A DNA stretch of 64,000 nucleotides from Marsupella aquatica. Its lineage: Eukaryota > Marchantiophyta. Positions 45,330 to 56,230 of this stretch are shown here, in pieces (the stretch's first letter is position 1; every line of letters starts with the position of its first letter). The notes under the pieces were generated by a model. That model saw nothing but the letters and a program-made list of their open reading frames with translations, was not told the origin of the DNA and did not search any database. The position numbers and the translations under genes are program-made. The stretch covers positions 5,766,001 to 5,830,000 of the forward strand of contig OZ316892.1 in NCBI GenBank assembly GCA_973895155.1, read 5' to 3'.

Positions 45330-46150
45330 TAATTAGTTGTAGGAGATGTTGCCCTTGAGAATGCTGCTTACACATGTCCGTGACTAAACACATGTTTTGA
45401 AAGTTGTAACCCTACATGTTCTAAAGTCTGAGCTTGAGCCTTGTTTATGGTCATTGCATATGTCACTTGAATGGGAAATTGGACCCAATATACATAATAA
45501 AAAGGAAGTGATTCATCAGATGTCAACGGAATCCATGGGATAAATTAATGTAAGGATCCTTGCATGTTGTCTTGCAAGAACTCGTGCCTCAATCATGACA
45601 CGACAATTCATGGATCTCACAATTAGTTGAGTACCATTTAAACACAATCCAAAAGAGTGATCTATATTCCTAAGTAAAATGATAGGACATCCAACCTTCA
45701 GTACCAACTTACGAGGCGGCAGACCACTTGGTGTGAGTGTATTCAAGACCTCTGTAGGGTAGAAATTCTCCCCTTTGAGCTGATCTGGACGATCAACGCT
45801 AAAACACTCACTTGATTCCCTAGGAAGTCCTAAGATAGAGTCATTAATTTTTAGTGCCTCGTCATTTGTCGGCGCAAGGATAGTTCTCTCACTTAAGAAC
45901 CTGTCGTCCACATTAGTAAGAGATGGGTAAACTGCATGAGTCAATGCTTCCACACGTCTTCCATCCACCACCATAGACCGGGCCATAGCTAGACTAGGGC
46001 AAGTAATAAGATTATTTGAAAGCCCTCCTTTTGGGAGTTTACCATCGCCCAAGTGTAGTAGCCACTCGCAAATGTAACATTACCAAATTCAGGAGACACA
46101 TTAGTTCCTCTTGCCCGCATATATTCAGTTAGATTCAAAGTCCATATACA
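45330..46150 (-). pseudogene. Helitron helicase C-terminal remnant, copy A
   Basis: On the minus strand the products match the C-terminal half of the Pif1-like helicase of plant Helitrons: SLTNVDDRFLSERTILAPTN, LKGENFYPTEVLNTLTPSGL, LKVGCPIILLRNID, NCRVMIEARVL. Further on, after a frame change at about 45515, come the conserved MTINKAQGQTL-like and SRATS-like motifs. Helitrons move by rolling-circle replication using a Rep-helicase protein. The Rep domain and N-terminal helicase motifs are absent and the frame is broken, so the copy is dead. Confidence 0.82.
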
Positions 46151-46239
46151 CAAAGATAAGACTTCTTCAAACACAACCCCACTATCTCCAAACGACTCCT
46201 TTTTACTTCCTTCTCCCCCCCCCCCCCTCCTTGCCTCCC

Positions 46240-46710
46240 CTTCCATTTTCTCCTCTCCCCCTCCATTTGAGTTTTCAGGATTGAAGGCTGTTGTCAGGGG
46301 AAGTGTTGTTGTTGTTGCAAGCGGAATTATGGAGAGTCAAAAGATATATTGTTGTTCCAAGGGGCGCAGGGACGGAGAGGAGAGCTTGGACCCCACAAGA
46401 GAGGGGAGCCCAATGCAAGAATACTTGCAGCTGGAGTTGGAGTGAGGCAAGACAGAAAATACTCTAGGAGCTTATCATCCACTTATGAGCTTTGGGGTAG
46501 AAAATCTAATTCCAAGTAATGTTAAGGAAATGGGAGTACCAATTGGGAGGGGCCAATAGGGCCATTCGCCCCTCCCACCTTGCAAAAGATTTTGTGGAGG
46601 AAGTTGTTGAGAAAAATAATTGTTGTAGAGGCAAGGTGAACTTTTGGGCTCTATGTCGATGCGGTATACAATTATCATTGCAATTGTGTTGTGCTTGTGG
46701 TTGCGTTGTC
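46240..46710 (-). repeat. Helitron-associated module, copy A
   Basis: Reverse complement of 55595-56230. Landmarks are GACATAGAGCCCAAAAGTTC, CACCTTGCCTC, CCCATTTCCTTAACATTACTTGG and CATAAGTGGATGAT. It lies upstream of the helicase remnant in both copies, so it belongs to the same mobile unit. A 14-C run near 46216 borders it. Confidence 0.75.
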
Positions 46711-46749
46711 ATTGTGGTTGTGTTGTGGTCAATTAACTTTATTTAAATG

Positions 46750-48228
46750 ACTTTCATTAAATGACAATTAGTGTTGTCATTTGACTAATTATAACTGAAT
46801 TTATGAGCAATAAGTTAAAATAGCATGGCCTTGGAACGGGCCAGCTATAATCACAAACAGGAATGCACATTTCTTTGAATGTTAATAGAATGTGAATAAA
46901 TGACTATATACAGTCACAAGCTTGAATGCACATTCTTTGAATGTTAATAGAATGATAGTAAAAATGATGATCATGCATGATTATCATTTTGACATGCATA
47001 ATATCTCATCCGTCGGTCCACCCACACAAATGACACAAGTTTTGGTGGGGCCCTAGAGCATGGTCTAGAAGCTTCACTTAAGAAACCTAAACCCCAACTC
47101 TAAGTAGTTTCTCATCATGACTAGTGAATATGTATATTTGAAAACACTAAAGAATCAGAAGGTTTCCATGACCCTTGGACCATGGCATTTGGGGCAACTA
47201 CTGTGAGGAGGGAACTCTGGAAATGAGAGATGAGAGGGGGGTGGAACAAGCACACAAGCCAGAAATCTGCTCTAGAAGCCCAATATTTATCAATCCACCT
47301 GCCCTCCAGGACCAGTATGTGAGTGAGGACGATGGGAACATCAAATTAATCATTGTGGCAATCTCATTACAGTAAAATCCAACCAGGGTTAAAATGTAAC
47401 CCGTCAGTCCAAAAAAATGGAATCTTACTAATAATTCACAAAGGAAGCTACTTTTATGGCCTATCATCTAGAGTGAAACTTCTAAGTCTAATTAAGACGG
47501 CAATTCTAAATGAGGACAAAATTGACATTTTTTATTCTATGTTTATAAAATTTTAAGGTGAAATTTGTGAAACCCCATAGAAAGGGAAGAGTAGTCACAA
47601 TAGTTGAACCCAAGACTTATCAGTCTCTACTCAAGTGAACTATCACAAAGTCATGCCTCTACTCAAGTGAGTTACCACAAAGTCATGCCTCTCTGGCCAC
47701 ACAACTAACATTTACTCTTAATAAGGACAAAACTTAAAAAGTCATGCCTTTACTCGAGTGAACTACCACAAAGTCATGCCTCTTTGGGTCACACTATTGA
47801 CATTTACTCTTAATAAGGACAAAACTTAAAATGACTGTGGACAAAAAACAAGGATAGGGCAAAGGTTAAAACAAGTGACATTGACTCTAAATAAAGATAA
47901 AACTGAAATGAAGGTCCAGTTTTTTTTTCAACCTTTCAGGTAAGGGCCAATTGGGCTAGTTTTAATAAATAGTAAAAGCGACGGCAAGTAATGGTATTGT
48001 TACACCCATAATGGCCATAAAACAAAAGGGTGGCAATGCAATAAAAGCCACAAAAGTTGATCTCCAAAGCAAAAGAAGATTGAGCGTTGTGCGGTTTCTC
48101 TCGTGAAAAATGTGGGCGAAGGAAGAGGAAGAGGTCAAGATTCGCTTAAAGGTCCAAGACATCGAGAGACACAGGAAGCGGAAACCTGGGAGAGAGATAC
48201 CCAATTACCCGCTCTCTCTCTCACAGAG
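46750..48228. other. Spacer upstream of the acyl-activating enzyme
   Basis: AT-rich. Positions 47600-47830 hold two to three imperfect copies of a roughly 100-bp unit (ACTACCACAAAGTCATGCCTC, then ACATTTACTCTTAATAAGG). The last 200 bp include GAGAGA-rich sequence directly before the start codon, as is usual for plant 5' UTRs. The promoter is not otherwise recognisable. Confidence 0.5.
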
Positions 48229-50615
48229 ATGGTGGGGAACGATTTGCCCAAATGCGAGGCGAACTATGGAGCGCTGACGCCGATCACGTTCCTCCAGAGA
48301 GCGGCGGCTGTGTATCCTGACAGGGCATCGGTAGTGTACGGCCGCCGGCGATTCACATGGGCGACGACTCTGGAGCGATGTCGTCGCCTCGCCTCGGCAC
48401 TGCAATTTCACAAAATCGCTCCCGGCCACACGGTACACACCTCCCCCTCCATCCATCGAGCTATTCAGAATTTTCTCTAATTCACATTTTGTGTCTCCCG
48501 CTCGTTCTCATCTTCATGCTGAAATTTTGCGTAGGCTCGAATCTGTGGAGCACTCATTTGGTGTCCGGTTCAGAGTTTAGGGTTTAGATCGAAGGATAGA
48601 CTGTGCATTGGTTAACAACCAATCAAAAGTAGGAAGAGGATCTAACAATGTCACGGAAGTCATGGTTTCGGAGATTGCAATGTAGACGAGGCCTTTGCTA
48701 TTTGCTGTGCTTTTCAGCTATTTTCCTGTTTTACACTCAGTACCAATTGTGGCCAGTAAACTCCAATCGTCAACGGTGTAGTCTGTGGGAAATGCGATGC
48801 TTGTGAGTTTGGTCCACTGATTCATAATTCTACCTCACGCAATTCTAGTAGAAGAGAACAAGCAGCTTGCTTATCTGCTTTGATTTCGATCAGTGTGAAT
48901 GCTGGGCTGCTATCTGATCTGCAGGTGGGAATAGTTGCTCCGAATGTTCCGGCAATGTACGAGGTGCATTTTGGTGTGCCAATGGCAGGTGCGGTTCTCA
49001 TTCCCATCAACATCCGCCTAGACCCACGCACCATAGCTGTCTGTCTGGCTCATGCGGAGGTCAAACTCATACTCGTAGACACCGAATTCCTGCCCCTTGT
49101 GCGGAATGCTCTGCAGCTATTATCAGTCGCACATCCCTCAAAAGCCGAGCCTCTCCTGGTACACATTGAAGACGACTCATGGGAAAACCCATCCGCAATC
49201 AAAGCTGGGGATTTGGGTCACATCTTAGAGTACGAGGCGTTCGTAGGAAGCGGGGATCCCAAGTTCAAGGTCCGCTTGCCAGAGGACGAATGGGAGGCCA
49301 TATCAATAAATTACACATCTGGCACGACTGCTGCTCCCAAAGGTGTGGTGTATCATCATAGAGGGGCCTATCTCAATGCCCTTGCAGCTGCTTTGGATTG
49401 GGATATGCCCACGGGACCTGTCTTTCTGTGGACCGTCCCTATGTTCCACTGTAATGGGTGGTGCTTTACCTGGAGCATGGCTGCAATGGGCGGAACAAAC
49501 ATTTGTATGAGGAATGTTAATCTGAACATTAAGAATATATATGATGTAGTGCTTGAGCATAAGGTTACTCATATGGGTGGAGCTCCAGTCGTTCTTAACA
49601 TGCTAGCCAATGCCGAAGACCATGAGAGGAGGCCTTTACCCTGGACGCTGCAGCTGTGGACTGGAGGAGCGCCCCCTCCACCGGCAACCTTCGCAAAGTT
49701 GGAGTCGTTGGGATTTAGGGTGGGCCATGGCTTTGGTGCGACAGAGACTTACGGTCCTTGTATCTCTTGTGTCCCAAAGAATGAATGGGAAGCGCTATCC
49801 GTTGATGAGCGATCTAAATTAATGACAAGGCAAGGTGTCGGTCACCTGGGTATCTCTGCTTGGGGTGTATTTGATCCAGAGACCATGGCCCCGGTGCCTC
49901 ATGATGGAAAGACTATGGGAGAAGTGATGGTAAAGGGGCACACTGTCATGAAAGGTTATTTAAAAGATAAGCAAGCGACAGAGAATGCTTTCCGAGGGGG
50001 CATGTTTCACACAGGTGATACTCTCTTGACCTTCCAAAGGAACCTCTTCTCATGGTACTAGACGTGGTAAGACGAGGTAATCGAAGAATAGGTGCTTGTT
50101 CAAGCATTGAAGCAAAACCAAGAATAGAGAGATTTTGGTCAACTTTACTACACATCTCTTGAAAGTCTAGTTGCAATGTTGAACTCGTTGCAGGCGATCT
50201 GGGAGTTGTGCAGCTCGATGGCTACATACAGCTGAAGGATCGCTCGAAAGACATCATCATTTCTGGAGGAGAAAACATTAGCAGTATTGAAGTGGAATCC
50301 ATCCTTTTCCAACACCCCCAAATTCTCGAGGCAGCTGTGGTGGCTCGGCCCGACGATTATTGGGGCGAGACACCTTGTGCATTTGTAACACTCAAACATT
50401 CAACTTTACGGGATGAAGGCTCCAAGACCACTGTCTCTGAGAAAGATATCATCGAGTTCTGTAGGGCACGTTTGCCTCACTACATGTGCCCACGGTCTGT
50501 TCTATTTGCAAGCTTGCCGAAGAACGCCACCGGTAAAGTGCAGAAAATGGAGCTCAGGCAGCAAGCAAATTGCTCGGTTCCATCTTTGCATCAACTAGAA
50601 GAAGGTTTCAAGTAA
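48229..50615 (+). CDS. Acyl-activating enzyme (AMP-dependent acyl-CoA synthetase), three exons
   Basis: Activates a carboxylic acid with ATP to an acyl-adenylate and transfers it to CoA; the acid is not evident. Exons 48229-48432, 48925-50014 and 50194-50615 (introns phase 0 and phase 1, GT-AG) give 571 residues, normal for the plant AAE/benzoate-CoA ligase-like clade. The start [14 protein letters not shown] is the usual N-terminus of this clade. ANL motifs: [11 protein letters not shown] (about 198-208), [10 protein letters not shown] (about 337), FHTGDL (about 430), [13 protein letters not shown] (about 447) and the catalytic Lys in ATGKVQK (about 546). Relatives often end in a peroxisomal SRL/SKL signal; this one ends EEGFK, so a cytosolic location is more likely unless another 3' exon exists. 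Intact by all I can see. Confidence 0.9.
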
Positions 50616-52390
50616 ACTGTAAGTATATCGCAAAGGGACTTGGAACCAACACATTTCCGCCATTGAGACCGGTTAGGAATGTCTCTGGCCGTGGATAACC
50701 CTTCAGGGTTTTCAGTCAAAAGACAACCTAATTGGTGTCAATTTATCCAAAATGCACGCATCGGTGTGAGCAGGAGTAATACATGAGCAGGAGGCCGCAA
50801 CCATTCAGTGGCATTCACGGGGATGTGAGTTTGAAATATTTTTTGGGGGTCTAGTTAGAGACTCTTGTAATTCTGAAAATTCTTCAGGGGTCTAGTTAGA
50901 GACCTCTTGTAATTCGGAAATTTCTTTAGGGGGTCCAGTTTGAGACTCTTGTAATCTAAAAATTCTTTACTGGTCTAGTTAGAGACTCTTGTACTACTAA
51001 AATTCTGAAAATTCGTTATGGGTCTAGTTAGAGACTCTTGTAATTCAAGAAATTCTGTGAAAAATCCACATCATCTCAGAATTCTAAACCATTGTGGATC
51101 TGTCTAATTGGACCATCTAGATTATTTTCATGGGTAGCACCATGTGTGGTCACTTGTGTGACCACAAGCTTGTGACAAAAGTGAAAACTTGATTCTCATC
51201 CATTGGATGATTCTAGTTGGAGCATTTAGATTCCTAGATTCCTTGCATGTTTCATCATCATGTGGGAGTAAAATGAGAAGTGGTGTCAGATTGCATTAGA
51301 TAATGTCAATGCATTCATGTCATACCAAAATGGATCATTTTTCTCAACCATGCCATGCCAAAATGAGTGAGTGATGCCTCCACATCTATTTTACATGAAC
51401 TCATCAAACACTTTAATACACTCTCCACCCCAAAGTACTTCAGTCTTTTACAATGAGGAAAAAAGAGTCAATCCTAGCTCTTAATGATGGCATCAGGTGT
51501 ACCTAGACACTCCCACCTCAAATGTATGTCCAATGCCTTGCCCCATCTGCCCAATATAATATTTTTGGAAATTTGGAGAAAACCTGAGTATGTAAACTAT
51601 TATTTAAATATGTATTCAAAGTGACTTGAAAATAAAACAAACAAACCCAAAAAAACACTCCCCATATTGTGTAACTATGCCTGGACACCTAGACCAAATT
51701 CAAAACTTAGACCATGGAGTACATTTTCACTTTCATTCCTACTTGATTTAAACATTTAAATTTTTTGAGCTCTGGCAAAATTAATCTTAGTACCAATAGG
51801 GCGGTCAAGAATTATAACGAGGCAAAGATAGCCAACATTGTCTGATTAGTTTGCAGCAAAAGACCCTAAATGCCTTCTAAGCTGATTTGACCTAGACAGA
51901 TGGACTTGAGCAAATCTCACCTAAGCTGATTTGAACTAGGAGGACTTAAAGAAAAACAATTTTCATTATAAGAGTGCTTGCACACTTGTTTGTTTGGGTT
52001 TGAGTGGTCCTCGCCCTCTTTCCCACTTTATTTTTAAACAAAAGGATTTCCTGGGAAAAAAAACAATTCAATCAATCTACGAATCACTGTGGTATGGAAC
52101 AATTAGAAAAAGTGCTGCTCAGACAATTGAGAAGTGTAACTATTACTCCTACTTTAAGTACTCCTCAAACTTTTATTTGCCAAACTTGTGGTTTTTATTG
52201 TCATTACCTAAAGCGAACGGAGGATCTTTTGTTCCTTATGTGCACAATTTTTGACTGATTTGAATGTCATTAAAGCAAGTAAGAATATGTATCTTAATGT
52301 GCTCAACTTTTCAGTCTTGTGCACTTGCATTTTTCCTGGTCATTATGTAACATGTACTTTTATTTGGCATGTGCTGTATTTTTCCTACTC
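50616..52390. other. Downstream spacer with tandem repeat
   Basis: After the AAE stop come about 230 bp of possible 3' UTR, then the 45-bp tandem repeat. AT-rich sequence follows without genes. From 52190 it matches 54335-54395 and 54750-54870 (TTATGTGCACAAT, GTCATTAAAGCAAG, GGTCATTATGTAACATGTAC). Confidence 0.5.
50845..51055 (+). repeat. Degenerate tandem repeat, about 45 bp x 5
   Basis: Five units around the core GGGTCTAGTTAGAGACTCTT followed by GTAATTC-GAAAATTCTT; the units differ by indels and substitutions. Confidence 0.85.
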
Positions 52391-52395
52391 GTATC

Positions 52396-54300
52396 TAATC
52401 TTACTTATAGAGCGTCAATTATAAGCTAGAGTTGTGGCCTAAGCTTCTAGAGTGAAGCCTCTAGACAGTAATTCCATGGCTCATCATGTGGATGACAAAA
52501 CCCATGACTATGTTGTATGTCAAATGATAATCATCCATGCTTTTTGCCATTATTTCTATTTGCATTAACAATGGGTTCTATGCCCCCACCATAACATATG
52601 TGCATAGAAAGAGAGACCTGCAGTGGTGGACCTTGTCACCTAGCACTCTCACCAATCCCAGTACCACGCCTAAGTGCCCCTGGTGCCCAAACGCCTCCAT
52701 GGAATACCTCGAGCAAGTAACCTATTGCCCTTTGCACCACCAACGGCCCCTCCCATACGAAGCCGCACTTGCTCTCCAACACAACCGCTACTCAACGGTC
52801 CTCACTGTCTGCACAAGCAACCAAGCGTCTCGGTAAGTAACCCTTCAGGATCTAGATCTCTCCAAGTCTAGCATCCTAACTCAAGCTCAAAGACATTGGT
52901 AAGTAGGTTAGCGGTAGGACCTCCCGATGCCATAAGCCGGAACCAGAACCCATGCCCATTGTTCGTCCAGAACAGCTCCTTCCTTGGGCGCGGCCTAGGT
53001 TCCCCCTCGTACCTATCCATCACCAACTGACCGCCCTGACCCCAGGACATGCTCATGGCCCAAATAGCATAGCTTGTCCTAAAGCTTGTCCCAGGCTTGT
53101 CTCAACACGTCGGGACCAGAATGGCCCCGACCGAGGCCCCGACTCTGGCAACCAACTCCCGGTTCTCACCCCCTAATGATCTAGGATCCAAGCACCCTTG
53201 GAACTTAATCTCCACGCCTACTTGGCCTTGCCTCCCCAACGCAAGCTCCCCTGGAGACTGAACGCGGCTTGGCTGCTGTTTCGACAGAATTTGGCAAGCG
53301 GGCGAGATAACACCCGCAATCCTCGAGAACCCATGGCGCCCCTAGACCCAGATGAGCTCAAGAGGACGTAACCCTCCTCGAGAGCTTTCCAACACACCCA
53401 AGAAGTCCTCCAACGGACTTCCCATTGGGAAGATATCGCCGTTTCCGTTTGGCATTTTCCTTTAGTGTCGCGACCGCCGCAGCTCACGACTTCGGCTCGC
53501 CCTTAGCCCCCAGGGAGACACCACTCCCCTCATATATACTTCTGGAGACCTACCACCCCAGGACCAGCTTTGGTCCCTAAAATTTTGGCCCCAACCCGGA
53601 CCCTATCTCGCATACTGGGCGCGCCACCAATTGGCAACGCCCATAACTTTCTCGTTAGGCGTCCGCAAGTGAAGTGCCTTAGCCCGTTGTGATCAGGCCA
53701 ACCCAGTGCTCATGCCTAGGCCCTCAGGTCTCATCGCCGCTCGGGGTCCCCAATCGGCCGAACCCGGATTGGGCCATAACTCATGCCCCAAGCGTCCGTT
53801 GCCCATGGCGTCAACTCCATTGGCCTTGGGCCCAAGAGGCGCTCACACTCAAGCCCTCAGAACTCAAAGTCTGTCGGGGGTCTGGACGGTCAACCTTGAG
53901 CCCGACCTTTTTTCCCCTTGACCCGACCAGCTCTCAGCTAGCCTAAGTCCTTAGTGTGTGTCACCAACTTGGCGCCTTGCCTTCGCCAGTGCCACGTCTC
54001 AGTGCCCACAAGTCTCCCCATGCTAAGTCCTCCCCGGATGGCCTATCCGGGCCTGGACCATAAGGGGCTCGGCGTCGGAGTCAGCGACGCCGGAGCTAAG
54101 TGTTAAGGTAGTCGAGTTTCGCGACTCTTGCATAGAAAAGAGTATGGTATATTATGGATGATTATTAAAATGATAATATACGTGATGGTTTTTTAATCAT
54201 TCAAAGAATGTGAGTAAGGTATATATTTTGGTGATATTTTTATTGTCCTCCCTTCTATTCTTGTTCAAAGAACGGGTAGTCGGGGCTAGTACCATGTAAT
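52396..54300 (+). repeat. Dispersed repeat R, copy 2, split by a GC-rich element
   Basis: 52396-52622 and 54129-54300 align with repeat R copy 1 (14715-15026 and 15828-15925). The insertion between them has no counterpart in copy 1, where the sequence reads straight through at about 14960. Confidence 0.72.
52623..54128 (+). mobile_element. GC-rich insertion element, copy B (1.5 kb), possible solo LTR
   Basis: A 1506-bp GC-rich block interrupts repeat R and is bounded by TGCA on both sides (52619-52622 and 54129-54132); the unoccupied counterpart has a single TGCA at about 14962. Length, lack of ORFs and a second truncated copy at 44695-45297 suit a solo LTR of an unidentified retrotransposon. 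However, the ends (GTGGTGG...GCGACTCT) lack the canonical TG...CA, so the class is uncertain. Confidence 0.6.
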
Positions 54301-54394
54301 AATCATTTACACATCATTACAAGAGATCTTCTGTACCTTATGTGCACAATGTTCGACTCATTTGAGTGTCATTAAAGCAAGCGTGAATCTATAT

Positions 54395-54748
54395 TTACAA
54401 CGATTGACAATATCGATGCATATTAATGTAGAAATCCATACGACTTGTGATATGGGTGCCCACTGCCCACGGCAATTCCCGACAGTAGAACATATATAAT
54501 TACAATTAAAAGAGCTTCAGCAGCTGTGCAGGAGACTCTGCCTGAGTGGTAGTCAAGCAGACTTGGTTTCAACAGGTCTGGAGTTCGAATTCTGCCTGGC
54601 ATAGTTCTCTTTTGTAACAAACCCCACCCAAAAGTGGGGTTCATTCATCAACTTTGACACTTACTAAAAAAATTCACGTTCACATTTTTACGCGCGCAGC
54701 CAAGGGGATGATCACAGGCAGGTACTTGATATTGTCATTCGTGCTGAA
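54395..54748 (+). mobile_element. SINE-like insertion with tRNA-like promoter boxes
   Basis: A 354-bp insertion flanked by an 11-bp direct repeat TGAATCTATAT (54384-54394 and 54749-54759). The host sequence is continuous at 52277-52300. Inside, 54533-54605 has an A-box-like TGCCTGAGTGGTAGTC and a B-box-like GAGTTCGAATTC at suitable distance, as in tRNA-derived SINEs. A perfect 8-bp hairpin (AACCCCAC / GTGGGGTT) lies at 54621-54642. No A-rich tail is evident, which argues for caution. Acceptor and T-stem pairing fail, so it is not a working tRNA gene. Confidence 0.55.
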
Positions 54749-54869
54749 TGAATCTATATCTTATTATGAGCTCAACTTTTCAGAACTATTGTGCACTTGC
54801 CGACTTTTCCTGGTCATTATGTAACATGTACTTTTATTTGGCATGTGCTGTATTATTCCTACTCATGAT

Positions 54870-55590
54870 CATACCCAATACTATGCAATGATCATTTACA
54901 CATCATTACAAGACAAAAAGTAAAGTTGCTCATCAGCTATAATTGGTAGAGTCCATTTGATAGAAAAGTGGTTCATCTACAACTATAATAAGGGATCCGG
55001 CCAAATCCCTCTCATAGTGGGTTTACAAAAAGAGAAAAAAGAGGGAACATTGCTTTACCGTAGGATGATCTGCAGGAATATTTGGGACTCTTGGATTGGG
55101 GAAAAAGGTGCCCATAATTTGAATAGACTTAGGATAAAGTATACTTAGTAAGTATGACAAAGTGACTGAATGTGCTAGCTAGACTACACAATGCTAGTTA
55201 GAGTACACATTCAATGCTACTAGGGACAGCAGTTCACAAAGTACTTTTTAGCATGGAGTGACATGGAGTAATAAATGAGTAGATTGATGATATAGGGATT
55301 TTTGGCATTGAGCTAAAGAGAAAATAAATTGACATGAGAAAATTTTCTCGCCTTTTTCCTCTCCAAAAGTGAATATCATTTTTTGTGAAGTTACTTTGTC
55401 TTTTCTTTCCAAATTTTTCTCCTTTTTAATGGTGTTGGAGGGAAGAAAATGGGGGAGGGGGGAGGAAACAAACACTCTAAGGGCACAGGAGGAAAGACAC
55501 ATACGGCAAGGGGGGTTGTGGGGTGGGGTGGGGTGGGGTGGGGGGGGGGGGGGACTGGGGGGACTGGGGGGGCAAAACAAACTAAGTGAA
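54870..55590. other. Spacer with G-rich tract
   Basis: No gene. Includes a purine-rich block with GTGGG repeats and a 13-G run (about 55512-55560). Several ORFs overlap here only because of low complexity. Confidence 0.5.
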
Positions 55591-55594
55591 AACA

Positions 55595-55850
55595 TTCTAG
55601 CACAACACAATTGCAATGATAATTGTGCACCGCATCGACATAGAGCCCAAAAGTTCACCTTGCCTCCACAACACTTATTTTTCTCAATGACTTCCTCCAC
55701 AGAATCTTTTGCAAGGTGGGAGGGGCCAACCGAGGGGCCAATGGCCCCACCCAATTGGTTCTCCCATTTCCTTAACATTACTTGGAATTAGATTTTCTAC
55801 CCCAAAGCTCATAAGTGGATGATTTTCCTTTGCCTACACCTCTATTTACT

Positions 55851-55909
<59 letters not shown>

Positions 55910-56230
55910 TTTGTTTGCCCAAGTTCAATTTTGTGTCTCTTCTCTAGCTCCTAGAGTATTTTCTGCCTTGCCTCAAACACAGTTACACCTTGGCCTGGCC
56001 TCTCACCCCAACTCCAGCTGCAGTATTCTTGCATTGGGCTCCCCTTTTTGGTGGGGTCCAAACTCTCCTCTCCCTCCCTGCTCCCCTTGGAAAGACAATA
56101 TATCTTTTGACTTTCCGTTCTGCTTGCAACAACAACACTTCCCTAACAACAGCTGGCCTTACTGAAAACTACAAGTGGACGGGGAGAGGAGAAAATGGAA
56201 GGGGAGGTGAGAGGGGGGAGAAAGGGAAAA
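55595..56230 (+). repeat. Helitron-associated module, copy B
   Basis: Reverse-complement counterpart of 46240-46710, in the same order relative to its helicase remnant (58700-59530). A 55-bp AT dinucleotide run (55853-55908) has expanded inside it. Confidence 0.75.
55853..55908 (+). repeat. (TA)n microsatellite
   Basis: About 27 uninterrupted AT dinucleotides. It produces an artefactual Tyr-Ile ORF. Confidence 0.95.

Noticed and set aside
48880-48924. Upstream extension of the second acyl-activating enzyme exon
   Set aside because: The frame is open, but the acceptor CTGCAG at 48919-48924 joins exon 1 in phase and reproduces the conserved [13 protein letters not shown] region, so the extension is intron.
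54533-54605. tRNA gene
   Set aside because: A- and B-box-like words are present, but the T-stem and acceptor stem do not pair, so it is at most a tRNA-derived SINE head.
55815-56165. ORF with a long Tyr-Ile repeat
   Set aside because: Produced by the (TA)n microsatellite.
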